Positions 17,864-28,625 of a stretch of 42,321 bases of DNA are shown piece by piece. Below the pieces are notes generated by a model that saw only the letters and a program-made list of their open reading frames with translations, did no database searches and was not told the DNA's origin. The translations under genes and the position numbers were made by a program. The DNA comes from Marivivens sp. (GTDB taxonomy: Bacteria > Pseudomonadota > Alphaproteobacteria > Rhodobacterales > Rhodobacteraceae). How positions within the stretch are numbered: position 1 is the stretch's first letter; every line of letters starts with the position of its first letter. The DNA is taken from the NCBI GenBank assembly GCA_023255435.1, contig JALRIK010000009.1, positions 1-42,321 of the forward strand. Reading direction: 5' to 3'.

Positions 17864-20050
17864 ATGCACAACAATTCACCCGAACAGATGCCGATGCTCC
17901 ACTCCACACCCCACCGCCGGGAAAAGTTGGAAGGGGGAAAGCGGTTTGTCATGAGAACCGAGTTTGAGCCAGCGGGTGATCAGCCGACAGCGATCAAAGA
18001 ACTCGCAGGCGGGATTCTTGCGGGTGAACGAGACCAGGTGCTTCTTGGGGCGACAGGTACGGGTAAAACCTTTTCGATGGCAAAGGTCATCGAAGAAACA
18101 CAGCGCCCTGCGATTATCCTCGCCCCGAACAAGACCTTGGCGGCCCAACTCTATGGCGAGTTCAAGGGTTTCTTTCCTGAAAACGCCGTCGAATATTTCG
18201 TATCTTACTACGACTATTACCAGCCCGAAGCCTATGTGCCGCGCTCTGACACCTACATCGAAAAAGAAAGCCAGATTAACGAACAGATCGACCGTATGCG
18301 CCACTCGGCAACGCGGGCGCTCTTGGAACGGGACGATGTGATCATCGTCGCTTCGGTCTCCTGTATCTATGGTATCGGCTCGGTCGAAACCTATTCGGCA
18401 ATGACCCAGGATTTGTTCGCGGGCAAACTCTATGACCAGCGTCAGGTGATCGCCGACCTTGTCGCGCAACAATATCGCCGCAACGACCAAGCCTTCCAGC
18501 GCGGTTGTTTCCGCGTGCGCGGCGATAGCCTCGAGGTCTGGCCTGCCCACCTCGATGACCGCGCATGGCGGCTGTCCTTTTTCGGAGAAGAGCTGGAAGG
18601 GATCATCGAATTCGACCCGCTGACAGGGCAGAAAACCGATACTTTCGAGAAGGTAAGAATTTACGCCAACAGTCACTATGTGACGCCGCGCCCGACGATG
18701 AACCAGGCAATCAAAGGCATCAAAGAAGAACTGCATGTGCGGCTGAAGCAACTCGTTGACGAAGGCAAACTTCTCGAGGCGCAGCGTCTCGAACAGCGCA
18801 CCAACTTTGATCTTGAGATGCTCGAAGCCACAGGCGTTTGCAACGGGATCGAGAACTATTCACGCTATCTCACGGGGCGTGCCCCCGGCGAGCCGCCACC
18901 CACGCTTTTTGAATTCATACCCGATAATGCGATCGTCTTTGCCGACGAAAGCCACGTGTCGGTGCCGCAGATCGGTGCCATGTACAAGGGCGACTATCGG
19001 CGCAAATTTACGCTGGCCGAACACGGGTTCCGCCTTCCCTCTTGTATGGACAACCGTCCTCTCAAGTTCGAGGAATGGGACGCAATGCGCCCGCAGTCGG
19101 TTTTTGTTTCGGCCACACCTGCGGCTTGGGAACTCGAGCAAACAGGGGGCGTTTTCACAGAGCAGATCATCCGCCCGACGGGGCTTCTTGATCCGGTCGT
19201 CGAAATCCGTCCAGTTGAAATGCAGGTGGATGACCTTTTGGACGAGGTGAGACGCGTCTCGGCTCGGGGCTTCCGTACTCTGGTCACGACCCTGACCAAG
19301 CGGATGGCGGAAGACCTTACCGAGTATATGCATGAACAAGGGATCAAGGTCCGCTATATGCACTCGGACATCGACACCATTGAACGCATCGAGATCCTGC
19401 GCGACTTGCGCCTCGGTGCCTTTGACGTGCTCGTTGGGATCAACCTCTTGCGCGAAGGTCTCGATATTCCCGAATGCGGATTGGTTGCGATCCTCGACGC
19501 CGACAAAGAAGGCTTCCTTCGTTCGGAAACATCGCTGGTCCAGACGATCGGCCGCGCCGCGCGTAACGCTGAAGGCCGCGTGATCATGTATGCCGACCGT
19601 ATCACAAGTTCTATGGAACGCGCGCTCAAGGAAACCGAACGCCGCCGCACGCGTCAGATGGCCTATAACGAGGAACACGGGATCACCCCCGCCACCGTGA
19701 AAAAGAACGTCGAGGATATCCTTGCCGGTCTTTACAAGGGCGATGTGGATATGAACCGCGTCACCGCCAAAGTGGACAAGCCGCTCCATGGTGGCAACCT
19801 CGAAGCGGTGCTGGATGGTCTTCGCAATGATATGCGCAAAGCGGCCGAGAACCTCGAGTTCGAAGAGGCAGCGCGCCTTCGGGACGAGATCAAGCGCTTG
19901 GAAACGGTTGATCTTGTTATCTCGGACGATCCGCTGGCAAGGCAATATGCCGTGGAAAAAGCCGTCGACGAGGCCAAGTCAGCCAGCGGTCGCTCCACCG
20001 CGGGCCGAGCAGGTCAGCGCGGCGGGAACAAACGCAGCAAACGCCACTAG
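17864..20050 (+). CDS. uvrB: UvrABC system protein B
   Basis: [53 protein letters not shown]-terminal UVR motif. Confidence 0.98.
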   Translation: MHNNSPEQMPMLHSTPHRREKLEGGKRFVMRTEFEPAGDQPTAIKELAGGILAGERDQVLLGATGTGKTFSMAKVIEETQRPAIILAPNKTLAAQLYGEFKGFFPENAVEYFVSYYDYYQPEAYVPRSDTYIEKESQINEQIDRMRHSATRALLERDDVIIVASVSCIYGIGSVETYSAMTQDLFAGKLYDQRQVIADLVAQQYRRNDQAFQRGCFRVRGDSLEVWPAHLDDRAWRLSFFGEELEGIIEFDPLTGQKTDTFEKVRIYANSHYVTPRPTMNQAIKGIKEELHVRLKQLVDEGKLLEAQRLEQRTNFDLEMLEATGVCNGIENYSRYLTGRAPGEPPPTLFEFIPDNAIVFADESHVSVPQIGAMYKGDYRRKFTLAEHGFRLPSCMDNRPLKFEEWDAMRPQSVFVSATPAAWELEQTGGVFTEQIIRPTGLLDPVVEIRPVEMQVDDLLDEVRRVSARGFRTLVTTLTKRMAEDLTEYMHEQGIKVRYMHSDIDTIERIEILRDLRLGAFDVLVGINLLREGLDIPECGLVAILDADKEGFLRSETSLVQTIGRAARNAEGRVIMYADRITSSMERALKETERRRTRQMAYNEEHGITPATVKKNVEDILAGLYKGDVDMNRVTAKVDKPLHGGNLEAVLDGLRNDMRKAAENLEFEEAARLRDEIKRLETVDLVISDDPLARQYAVEKAVDEAKSASGRSTAGRAGQRGGNKRSKRH

Positions 20051-20739
20051 GCCAAGGCTTTGTTCGCCGCTTCGCGAATCGCGCGGATGTTTTCGCCGTA
20101 GGGTGCGGGGTTCGAAACCGAACCGCCACGGAAGACCGCAGACCCCGCCACGAGGACGTCCGCGCCCGCAGCAGCAACCAAGGGCGCCGTGGTCGGATCA
20201 ACGCCGCCGTCGATCTCGATATGGATCGGGCGATCCCCGATCATTGCGCGGAGTTTGCGCACTTTTTCGACTTGGGAATGGATGAATTTCTGTCCGCCGA
20301 AGCCGGGGTTTACCGTCATGACACAGACCATGTCGACCATATCGAGAAGATATTCGACCTCTTCGGCGCGGGTTGCGGGGTTGAGCGCGACACCGGCCTT
20401 GGCCCCCGCACCGCGGATCGCTTGGAGCGTGCGGTGGATGTGAGGGCCTGCCTCGACGTGGGCGGTGATAAAATCAGCACCAGACGCGGCAAAGGCTTCG
20501 ATGTAAGGATCAACCGGCGCAATCATCAGGTGCACGTCCATCACGCCCTTGATGTGGGGACGGATCGCGGAACAGGTCGCGGGGCCAAAGGTGATATTGG
20601 GCACAAAATGCCCGTCCATGACGTCGACGTGAACCCAATCGCAGCCCTGTGCCTCGATCGCCTGACATTCGGCGCCGAAATTGGCAAAATCCGCAGAAAG
20701 GATCGAAGGGGCAATCTTGATGGTGCGGTCGAATTGCAT
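20047..20739 (-). CDS. rpe: Ribulose-phosphate 3-epimerase
   Basis: [53 protein letters not shown]. Confidence 0.95.
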   Translation of the reverse strand: MQFDRTIKIAPSILSADFANFGAECQAIEAQGCDWVHVDVMDGHFVPNITFGPATCSAIRPHIKGVMDVHLMIAPVDPYIEAFAASGADFITAHVEAGPHIHRTLQAIRGAGAKAGVALNPATRAEEVEYLLDMVDMVCVMTVNPGFGGQKFIHSQVEKVRKLRAMIGDRPIHIEIDGGVDPTTAPLVAAAGADVLVAGSAVFRGGSVSNPAPYGENIRAIREAANKALA

Positions 20740-20865
20740 CGCGTAGCTTCCTTTTTGAGCGTTCGTGCCGCCTTTATAGTCCAAATCTCCTAAGGTCACT
20801 ATGAACCTTGAACCTGCGTCACTATTGTCACGTTGCATTTGCAAACTCTATGCTATGACTCGCCT

Positions 20866-21711
20866 ATGAAGTGTATTGATCTCCTTTCTCGTGATGTTTT
20901 ACGTGATGGCGCCGCCTATCACATAGCGCGCTCATCTCTTGAACAAAGGCGCCCCAAAGCGCTTCATTCCCAAGATTTTTACGAGTTGATCTGGGTCCAG
21001 AACGGGGAAATGCGCCTCACGCTCGGCGACGAGAAAATCGACCTCGACGAGGGCAAAGTCGTCTTTGTGCGTGCGGGGGAGCCACATGCCCTTCATGCGC
21101 GCGCCGAGGATACCTTTGTGGTCTCGGTCGCGTTCTCGGCAGATCTGATCCGGAACATCGGAGAGCGTCACGACGCGCTTGTGGGACGTTTTTTCTGGTC
21201 GACCGCGCCGTTGCCCCATATCGCGCATCGCGACATCCGAGAACTGGCCGCACTCAACAAACAGGCCTTGCGACTTGAACGTGTTGCGCGCTCCGCGCTC
21301 GAGGCCGAAGCCTTTTTGCTTCCGCTGTGCGCGGAGCTCGTCGCAGAAGCGCAGCAGACGCGCGAGGAAGCACCGGACTGGTTGGTCATGGCCTGCGCCG
21401 CTGCGCATAATCCCGAAGTTTTCCGCGAAGGTGCAGCAGGTTTTGTCGCCGTTACGGGTCGTGCACATGCCCATGTGAGCCGCACGGCCAAAGCGATCCT
21501 GGGTCAAACGCCTTCTGAATATATCAACAAAATCAGAATGGAATACGCGGGCCGCCGTTTGGCAGGAACCACCGACCAGCTTGCCGAAATCGCGGCAGAT
21601 TGCGGGATTCCCAACCTAAGCCATTTCCATAAATGCTTTTCGAGCCATTTCGGGATTACCCCGCACCAGTTCCGGCTCAAAATGCAAAAGAACGTGCTTC
21701 AGCCGAGCTGA
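20866..21711 (+). CDS. AraC family transcriptional regulator (cupin N-terminus)
   Basis: Cupin-like N-term HSQDFYELIWVQNGEMRL; C-terminal double HTH VSRTAKAILGQTPSEYINKIRMEYAGRRL...IAADCGIPNLSHFHKCFSSHFGITPHQFR. Confidence 0.9.
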   Translation: MKCIDLLSRDVLRDGAAYHIARSSLEQRRPKALHSQDFYELIWVQNGEMRLTLGDEKIDLDEGKVVFVRAGEPHALHARAEDTFVVSVAFSADLIRNIGERHDALVGRFFWSTAPLPHIAHRDIRELAALNKQALRLERVARSALEAEAFLLPLCAELVAEAQQTREEAPDWLVMACAAAHNPEVFREGAAGFVAVTGRAHAHVSRTAKAILGQTPSEYINKIRMEYAGRRLAGTTDQLAEIAADCGIPNLSHFHKCFSSHFGITPHQFRLKMQKNVLQPS

Positions 21712-22380
21712 TTACTTTCTGCTGAAAAACCTACGGAGCCGCGACTTCTTCTCGGCATATTCTGCCTCGACCTCGTCCCAGCGGTTTCCTGCAGAGGTGA
21801 GGGCGGGATCAACGGTGCGCTCGACGAATTGGCGCCACATCGCACGGACCATGAGAAATGCGATGATCAGGAAGACAAAGAAGAAAATGTTGAACCATGG
21901 AATGATCCGAACGTCGGGACTGTCGACGGGGCGAATGCTGATCGCGTTAGGATAGATCGAAATATAGCGGTTCCGCCAGCCGTAATGGGTGATCACAACC
22001 CATCGCGGGTTTGCGGCTTGGGAAATGTTATCAGAGGCCTCGGCCTGAAGATCCGAGCTGTCGAACTTGAAATAGGGTGGCCAAATCCAACCCGTATCCT
22101 CGTTACGGTAAACCATCGTTTCTTCGCCGCCCGTTTTGTAAAAGCCGAAGAACAGTGTGTTCTTGCGGACGGTATTGATCAGACGAAGATCGCGCGTGGT
22201 CTGTTCGGCACTCCCTGAATCGCCATTGGCGTAAAAGACCTTGTTCCAACCGCTAAGATCCTGACGAATGATTTCGGTGGAATTGATCCGCACGACATCA
22301 TGCTGGGGGAGCGTATAGTGTAAAAACGCTCCAAAGATCACAAAGAGCACGATGCGGATGATGGACTTGATACTCGGCAT
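21712..22380 (-). CDS. DUF1523 family membrane-anchored protein
   Basis: N-terminal TM, VNSTEIIRQD-type central domain, second TM near C-term. Confidence 0.7.
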   Translation of the reverse strand: MPSIKSIIRIVLFVIFGAFLHYTLPQHDVVRINSTEIIRQDLSGWNKVFYANGDSGSAEQTTRDLRLINTVRKNTLFFGFYKTGGEETMVYRNEDTGWIWPPYFKFDSSDLQAEASDNISQAANPRWVVITHYGWRNRYISIYPNAISIRPVDSPDVRIIPWFNIFFFVFLIIAFLMVRAMWRQFVERTVDPALTSAGNRWDEVEAEYAEKKSRLRRFFSRK

Positions 22381-22387
22381 GGCGCCC

Positions 22388-22660
22388 TCAATTCGTCAAA
22401 TATTGGATCACCGCGATTGCAGCGATAGGAACGATATAAACCAACAGAACGAGCCGCTTGCGTATGCTTCCCGCATATTCGGTCATTCCGTGTTCGATAT
22501 AGGCGCTCCGCTCGGAGGGATCACCCCCGTCAGGGTGATTTTCCGCCCAGTCCTCTTCAAGATTTTCCCTGCGGACCGAGCGGAAGTAGACCGATAGAGA
22601 GACATAGATCACGCTCAGAGCGAGGAACCCGAAGATTACCAGCCTGATGAATGACATCAT
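22388..22660 (-). CDS. Hypothetical small two-TM protein
   Basis: 90-aa ORF between cotranscribed genes with 4-nt ATGA overlap; TM at both ends. Confidence 0.7.
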   Translation of the reverse strand: MMSFIRLVIFGFLALSVIYVSLSVYFRSVRRENLEEDWAENHPDGGDPSERSAYIEHGMTEYAGSIRKRLVLLVYIVPIAAIAVIQYLTN

Positions 22661-23532
22661 GTATCTCCGCGCTGGGGCACTTCGGTCGTGTCTTCGGTGT
22701 CCTCTTCAGGCTGCTTGACCAATTCATCAGCCAGAATTTGCGCAAGCGGACGATCGGCGGCGACGGCTTCTTCGCTATAGATCAGGTCGGGATCGACGCG
22801 GGTGGCTTCAAGCTCTTCCCCGCGCGAGGCGTAATCTTCGCCTTCAAGACGGATGGAATCAGCCTTGGTGCGGACAACGACTTTGGTCCCGTTGGGCACC
22901 ATTTCGAACAGATGGATGATGTCGTGATTGAACATGCGGATACAGCCCGCAGACCCCGAGTTCCCGATCGATGCAAGATCATTGGTCCCGTGGATACGAT
23001 ACATCGTGTCCTTGCCACCACGATAGAGATAGAGAGCACGCGCGCCGAGCGGGCTACGCAAGCCCCCGGGGATGCCGCGTGCAAAGGGGCCGTAAATCTC
23101 GGGTTCGGTCCGAAGCATATTCTCGGTCGGGATCCAGCCGGGCCATTCCTCTTTGCGACGGATCACGGTTGTCCCGCGCATGGATCGGCCTTGACGGCCA
23201 ACAGCAATGGGGTAACGGATCGCGGTGCCGTCATCCTCGATAAAATAGAGGAACTTCGCATAGGGATCGACTTCGATCGTGCCAGGCTTCTCGTCACCGG
23301 AATATAGAACGATGGTGCGGCGGTTCGGCTCTTCGAGGTATTCACTCGGCACACCAGGAAGTGCATAGCCGTTGTCCATGATCGGACCATAACCCTCGAC
23401 AAAGGTCTCAACGACAGGCTGGGTTTCTTCTACGGCCTCTTCGGTAACACAGGCCGCAAGGCTTGAAAGCAAGAGAACGGAAATAAAGGCCCGCAGCGCG
23501 AGCGAGGCGCGCGGAAAATCAAACAAGGTCAT
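22657..23532 (-). CDS. L,D-transpeptidase (YkuD) lipoprotein
   Basis: Lipobox LAAC; YkuD catalytic region YRIHGTND...[15 protein letters not shown]; acidic C-terminal tail. Confidence 0.88.
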   Translation of the reverse strand: MTLFDFPRASLALRAFISVLLLSSLAACVTEEAVEETQPVVETFVEGYGPIMDNGYALPGVPSEYLEEPNRRTIVLYSGDEKPGTIEVDPYAKFLYFIEDDGTAIRYPIAVGRQGRSMRGTTVIRRKEEWPGWIPTENMLRTEPEIYGPFARGIPGGLRSPLGARALYLYRGGKDTMYRIHGTNDLASIGNSGSAGCIRMFNHDIIHLFEMVPNGTKVVVRTKADSIRLEGEDYASRGEELEATRVDPDLIYSEEAVAADRPLAQILADELVKQPEEDTEDTTEVPQRGDT

Positions 23533-23617
23533 GGCAGCAATCCAAAAGTCTTCTGCGCTCGTGATAGCATTTTGGCGGGAAAGCGCAAATTACTAGCGCA
23601 CAATCGAGACGTTTTGT

Positions 23618-23645
23618 TGCACGGCAGAGTGGTTTCTGCCGTGCA
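23618..23645. terminator. Strong perfect hairpin downstream of creatinase gene
   Basis: TGCACGGCAGA-gtggtt-TCTGCCGTGCA, 11-bp perfect stem, 14 bp beyond the stop; no clean U tract. Confidence 0.5.
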
Positions 23646-23659
23646 CTGCTGCAAAATAA

Positions 23660-24865
23660 TCAGCCTACGACGTTGAACTCGGGGCCATAAGGATATTTGG
23701 TGATGTCCTCGTTACCGTCTTTGGTGATGACGAGGATATCGTGCTCGCGGTAGCCGCCTGCACCGGGTTGGCCTTCGGCGATAGTGAGCATCGGCTCCAT
23801 CGAAATGACCATGCCTTCTTCGAGAACAGTATCGATATCTTCTCGGAGCTCGAGGCCCGCTTCACGGCCATAGTAATGCGACAAGACGCCGAACGAATGG
23901 CCATAGCCGAAAGTGCGATACTGCAAAAGCTGACGCTCTTCGAAGAAGTCGTTGATCTTAGCGGTAATTTCCGCACAGCTTGCACCGGGCTTGAGAAGCG
24001 ACATGCCGTATTCATGCGCCGCGACGTTCGCCTCCCAGATCTTGAGGCTCGCTGCATCGACCTCTTTGACGAACAAAGTCCGCTCGAGCGCAGTGTAATA
24101 GCCCGAGATCATCGGAAAGGTGTTCAAGCTCAGGATATCGCCTACTTCGAGAGCACGCGCAGTCACGGGATTATGTGCGCCGTCGGTGTTGATCCCCGAC
24201 TGGAACCAGACCCAGGTATCGCGGTATTCGGCATCGGGAAAGCGTTTGGCGATTTCAAGTTCCATGGCATCGCGACCTGCCATAGCAACATCAATCTCGC
24301 GGGCGCCGACCTTGATCGCCTCGCGGATTGCAAAGCCACCGACATCGGCAACAGCCGCGCCTGCGCGGATCAATTCGATTTCGGCGGCTGATTTGCGCAT
24401 CCGCTGTTCCATCGTTGCAGGTGCGATATCTAAGCTGCTCTTAGGTGCGAGGAAATGATCCAGCTTCTGGCTTTGCAGTAGCGTGAGATGATCCGCCTCA
24501 TAGCCGATTACAGCGCCCGTTCCCGTGATGTCACGGATCGTGCGCCAGTAGTTGTCACGCTGCCAGTCCGTATAGGTGATGTTGTCACCATAGCAACGGC
24601 GCCAAGGTTGAGCGGCGTCGATCCCTGCGCTGATGGTAACCGCCTGACCTGCCGTTACGACATACGCATAGGGGCGGCCGAAAGAGCAATACAGAAAACC
24701 CGAGTAATAGGCGACGTTGTGCATGGACGTCAGCACAACCGCATCCACCCCTTTTTCCGCCATGATTTTACGGAGTCCGGCGATACGGGCTTCGTATTCT
24801 GATTCTGCAAAAGGAAGAATACGGTCGCCTTGATGGAAACGATAAGACTGGGGACGTGCTGTCAT
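23660..24865 (-). CDS. Creatinase (creatine amidinohydrolase, M24-like)
   Basis: NVAYYSGFLYCSFGRPYAYVV, WRRCYGDNITYTDWQRDNY, WVWFQSGINTDGAHNPVT, YGHSFGVLSHYYGREAGLELREDIDTVLE closely resemble Pseudomonas creatinase. Confidence 0.9.
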   Translation of the reverse strand: MTARPQSYRFHQGDRILPFAESEYEARIAGLRKIMAEKGVDAVVLTSMHNVAYYSGFLYCSFGRPYAYVVTAGQAVTISAGIDAAQPWRRCYGDNITYTDWQRDNYWRTIRDITGTGAVIGYEADHLTLLQSQKLDHFLAPKSSLDIAPATMEQRMRKSAAEIELIRAGAAVADVGGFAIREAIKVGAREIDVAMAGRDAMELEIAKRFPDAEYRDTWVWFQSGINTDGAHNPVTARALEVGDILSLNTFPMISGYYTALERTLFVKEVDAASLKIWEANVAAHEYGMSLLKPGASCAEITAKINDFFEERQLLQYRTFGYGHSFGVLSHYYGREAGLELREDIDTVLEEGMVISMEPMLTIAEGQPGAGGYREHDILVITKDGNEDITKYPYGPEFNVVG

Positions 24866-25172
24866 TTTAGACCTCATTTTTCGCAGAGGCCCCACCGGAC
24901 CTCCAAAAGAAGATCCCGGCGTTCAGGAGACTGCGGGACAAACCCGCGAGATAGGAATGACCTGTGGCGACGCCATCGCCACGCTCTCGGGAAAAGATAT
25001 GGCAAGAGTCCGACACAAATTCCAGAAGATTTTGCAGAACGAAAGGATAGAGTTCCTAATTGTAGAAAAGCGGTCTTTTGAAAATGCGGCCATGCGCCCG
25101 AAATCCTATAGAAGCTTGCATTCCGCACTCGGATCATGCCCTCTGATGGCATAGGCAAACGGAGGGAGTACT

Positions 25173-25607
25173 ATGTCAATCTGGTCCGAGCTTTTCAGCT
25201 TTGAGCCACCTTCCGACGATACACCCGAACTGCCCCCAACGGCGCCCGAAGGCTTCGTAAGGGTCTATTTCTTCTCTGGCGTATTTGCGACAGAGGAGGA
25301 ACTCGTCGCCTATTGCTTTGGCGACGATGACGACGCCGAAAGCCCAACCCCGCTGACACGCGCCCTTCCCGGAGCGTATATCGACACGTCATATCTGGTT
25401 GCGGGATACCAAGACCAAGTTGGGGATGTTCTTTCGGATTTCTTTTCCCCCGAACAGGTCGACGCGCTACAGTCACATATGGGGACAGACAATAGCGTGG
25501 TGATCATGTCCGAATATGCGTTCGGCGGGTTTCCTTTTTCACTCGGCGACACCGAAAACCTCCGCTTTCACGGTGCCTTCTTAATCAAGGCACCAGAGCC
25601 GCTCTAG
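25173..25607 (+). CDS. Hypothetical acidic protein (possible Imm22/DUF4284-like)
   Basis: 144-aa complete ORF with GGAGG SD; acidic; VRVYFFSGVFATEEELVAYCFGDDDDAES faintly resembles the Imm22 pattern. Confidence 0.6.
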   Translation: MSIWSELFSFEPPSDDTPELPPTAPEGFVRVYFFSGVFATEEELVAYCFGDDDDAESPTPLTRALPGAYIDTSYLVAGYQDQVGDVLSDFFSPEQVDALQSHMGTDNSVVIMSEYAFGGFPFSLGDTENLRFHGAFLIKAPEPL

Positions 25608-26389
25608 TCCAGCAGAGCCCGCATCAGTGCGCTTTGGGGATCGGCAAGCCCGTCGATCACATCGAAATGGTGCCGCCCCTGCTCGACCACAAGCCCGGCG
25701 TTCCATTCGGTTGCGAGACGCTTCGCCTGCTCGACAAAAACAGGCCGTTCATCTGCACCGACCCATACCGTGACCGGCACGTCATGCTTGCCAAGATTGA
25801 CGGGGCTTTGCGCAGCCGCTTCCTCCGCATCGATCCGCAAATCCGCATTCATCGACGTGAGCATCAGGGGCGCAAGGTCCGCAACGGGCGAGATCGGCAC
25901 AATTTTGGCTATCCGCGAGACCCAAGGCTCGACAATATCCGAAGCGATCATCCGTGCCACAAGTTGCCCGCCGGCAGAATGCCCGACAAGCCGGATCGGC
26001 CCGGAGACCTGATCTGCAATCACGCCGATGGCGCGTTTGACCTGTTCCACGATTTCGCTGATCCGCACCTTCGGGCAAAGATCATAAGAGGGCATCGCAA
26101 CCGCCCAGCCGTGTTCAAGTGCTCCTTTGGAAAAATGCGACCAAAACTTGCGATCAAAGCGAAGCCAGTAGCCGCCGTGAACGAAGATGACGACACCCCT
26201 CGGAGTTCCTTCAGGTTGGAATAAATCAAACGCGCAACGCTCGCTCTCGGCGTAGGGCACATCAAGCGCAGTGGCATGAGCGCTCCGAAATGCCCGAGCG
26301 TCGGCAAGCCATCTTTCGGGGTAATCAGCGCCGCCCGGAATATAGGCTGCGTTTGCAAATGCGTCGTCGAGTTCCATCATTCTTTCCAT
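25604..26389 (-). CDS. Alpha/beta hydrolase (kynurenine formamidase-like)
   Basis: HGGYWLRFDRKFWSHF oxyanion motif, GHSAGGQLVARM. Confidence 0.85.
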   Translation of the reverse strand: MERMMELDDAFANAAYIPGGADYPERWLADARAFRSAHATALDVPYAESERCAFDLFQPEGTPRGVVIFVHGGYWLRFDRKFWSHFSKGALEHGWAVAMPSYDLCPKVRISEIVEQVKRAIGVIADQVSGPIRLVGHSAGGQLVARMIASDIVEPWVSRIAKIVPISPVADLAPLMLTSMNADLRIDAEEAAAQSPVNLGKHDVPVTVWVGADERPVFVEQAKRLATEWNAGLVVEQGRHHFDVIDGLADPQSALMRALLD

Positions 26390-26449
26390 TCAGACTGGAC
26401 CTAGGGTCGGTGCCGTGTATCTATATGATCAAATTTGGCGGAGGATACC

Positions 26450-27928
26450 ATGTCCAGCAAAAGCACCAATCTCAAATCTCTTCTCAAGAACCCTGACCTG
26501 TTGAACGAACTCGCTTTCGCGGGCGGTGAATGGGTCGGCTCGGCATCGGGGAAAACGTTCGAAGTGACAAACCCCGCACGCGGCGATGTCATTGCGAACG
26601 TGGCGGATCTCAGCCGTGAAGAAGTGGCCAAAGCGATTGATGTTGCCCTCAGCGCCCAGAAAGAATGGGCCGCCCGGACCGGCAAGCAACGCGCGGCCGT
26701 TTTGCGCAAATGGTATGATCTTATGATGGAAAATCAGGAAGATCTTGCCATCATTATGACTGCCGAACAGGGTAAGCCTCTTGCCGAAAGTCGTGGTGAA
26801 ATCGCCTATGGCGCCAGCTATGTCGAGTGGTTCGGCGAAGAGGCCAAGCGCGTTTACGGAGAAACCATCCCCGCTCATATGCCCGACAAGCGCATTACCG
26901 TCATCAAACAGCCCATCGGGGTTGCCGCCGGTATCACACCGTGGAATTTCCCCAATGCGATGATCGCCCGCAAAGTCGCCCCTGCTCTCGCGGCGGGGTG
27001 TTCTTTTGTGATCCGACCCGCCTCTCAAACGCCGCTCTCGGCTTTGGCGATGGCAAAGCTTGCCGAACAGGCAGGCGTGCCCAAAGGCGTCTTTTCCGTC
27101 GTGACCTCTTCGGATGCGTCGGGCGTGGGCAAAGAATTCTGCGAGAACCACAAGGTGCGCAAACTGACGTTTACAGGGTCGACCGAAGTGGGCCGTATCC
27201 TTTTGCGCCAAGCCGCCGATCAAGTGATGAAATGTTCGATGGAACTGGGCGGTAACGCGCCCTTTATCGTGTTCGACGACGCCGATCTCGATGCCGCGGT
27301 CCAAGGTGCTATTGCCTGCAAGTTCCGCAACAACGGTCAAACCTGTGTCTGTGCCAACCGCATATATGTGCAGGCTGGCGTTTATGACGCTTTTTCCGCC
27401 AAACTGAAGATCGCGGTCGAGGCGCTCAAGGTGGGTGACGGGCTTGAAGCAGGCACCGATCTTGGTCCTTTGATCGAGCCTTCGGCCATCGCCAAGGTTC
27501 AGGACCATCTAGCGGATGCTGTGGCCAAAGGCGGCAAGGTCCTTACTGGGGGCGCGATGTCAAACGAAGGCTCTCAATTCTTCCTCCCGACGATCGTGTG
27601 CGACGCCACCCAAGACATGAAGGTCGCCAAAGAAGAAACCTTTGGCCCCTTTGCTCCGCTCTTCAAGTTCGAGACGGTGGATGATGTGATCGAAATGGCC
27701 AACGATACGATCTTTGGCCTTGCGTCCTATTTCTTCGCCAAAGACTTGAGCCGTGTGATCAAGGTTCAGGAAGCGCTTGAATACGGCATGGTGGGTGTCA
27801 ACACGGGCATCATCTCGACCGAAGTCGCCCCCTTTGGCGGGGTCAAACAATCCGGCCTTGGCCGCGAAGGAAGTCGCCATGGGATCGAGGATTACCTCGA
27901 GATGAAATACATCTGCACGCAAGTTTGA
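26450..27928 (+). CDS. gabD: NAD(P)-dependent succinate-semialdehyde dehydrogenase
   Basis: ITPWNFPNAMIARKVAPALAAGCSFVIRPASQTPLSA, MELGGNAPFIVFDDADLD, FRNNGQTCVCANRIYVQ. Confidence 0.92.
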   Translation: MSSKSTNLKSLLKNPDLLNELAFAGGEWVGSASGKTFEVTNPARGDVIANVADLSREEVAKAIDVALSAQKEWAARTGKQRAAVLRKWYDLMMENQEDLAIIMTAEQGKPLAESRGEIAYGASYVEWFGEEAKRVYGETIPAHMPDKRITVIKQPIGVAAGITPWNFPNAMIARKVAPALAAGCSFVIRPASQTPLSALAMAKLAEQAGVPKGVFSVVTSSDASGVGKEFCENHKVRKLTFTGSTEVGRILLRQAADQVMKCSMELGGNAPFIVFDDADLDAAVQGAIACKFRNNGQTCVCANRIYVQAGVYDAFSAKLKIAVEALKVGDGLEAGTDLGPLIEPSAIAKVQDHLADAVAKGGKVLTGGAMSNEGSQFFLPTIVCDATQDMKVAKEETFGPFAPLFKFETVDDVIEMANDTIFGLASYFFAKDLSRVIKVQEALEYGMVGVNTGIISTEVAPFGGVKQSGLGREGSRHGIEDYLEMKYICTQV

Positions 27929-27935
27929 TCATCGA

Positions 27936-27965
27936 GGCGCGGGTTCACCAAGGACAACCCGCGCC
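27936..27965. terminator. Hairpin between convergent gabD and DUF1285 gene
   Basis: GGCGCGGGTT-caccaaggac-AACCCGCGCC perfect 10-bp stem; weak U tract. Confidence 0.5.
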
Positions 27966-27992
27966 GTCGACGTTCTTTCGAGCTGAGAGGTC

Positions 27993-28556
27993 TTACTCCA
28001 GCTCGGAGGCGGGAATCAGGGGATGGAACATCCCGCCCGACGTCACACCGAACATCTCTCCCTTGATCTCGCCGACATCGACAAGCCGATAAAACGACTT
28101 GCGATCGATCAAGGCCTCGAGATTTCGCCGCACGAGGATATAGGGAGACGGCTCGCCCGTTTCGGGATCACGGCTCACGCGGATCGGATGGTCGGATCCT
28201 GCCACGACTTTGTCGTCGACATTCGTCACAAATTCCAGTCCACCTTCGACAGGATTGAAGTCGACCGCAACGAATGGCGCGTCCTCCACGCGGATACCTA
28301 CTTTTTCAACCGGCGTGACCAGAAAATAATCCTCACCGTCCTTTCGGATGATCGTCGAGAACAGTTTGACCATCGCAGGACGACCGATGGGCGTGCCAAG
28401 ATAGAACCAAGTTCCATCGCGTTTGATCTCCATGTCGATGTCCCCGCAAAACGGCGGATTCCACTTTTCGACAGGAGGCAGACCCTTTTTCGAGGCAGCT
28501 TGTGCCGCCGAGACCAGACTTTCCGCCGATGGCGTCACAATCTTTTGTGTGTCCAT
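27993..28556 (-). CDS. DUF1285 domain protein
   Basis: PPFCGDIDMEIKRDGTWFYLGTPIGRPAMVKLFSTIIRKDGEDYFLVTPVEKVGI. Confidence 0.88.
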   Translation of the reverse strand: MDTQKIVTPSAESLVSAAQAASKKGLPPVEKWNPPFCGDIDMEIKRDGTWFYLGTPIGRPAMVKLFSTIIRKDGEDYFLVTPVEKVGIRVEDAPFVAVDFNPVEGGLEFVTNVDDKVVAGSDHPIRVSRDPETGEPSPYILVRRNLEALIDRKSFYRLVDVGEIKGEMFGVTSGGMFHPLIPASELE

Positions 28557-28625
28557 GATTTCCCCATTGGGTTCGTCCGCTATATCTGTTGTTCTAAGTA
28601 GATAGTGCTTCGAGGGAGAAATGTC

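Noticed and set aside
18860-19945. 361-aa minus-strand ORF antisense to uvrB
   Set aside because: Shadow ORF opposite highly conserved uvrB.
24830-25154. Short + strand ORFs and the GTGGCGA/TCGCCAC hairpin upstream of the creatinase gene
   Set aside because: No SD, no recognisable protein, and no riboswitch consensus I could identify; left as an unannotated intergenic region.
26429-27508. 359-aa minus-strand ORF antisense to gabD
   Set aside because: Shadow ORF opposite a highly conserved dehydrogenase gene.
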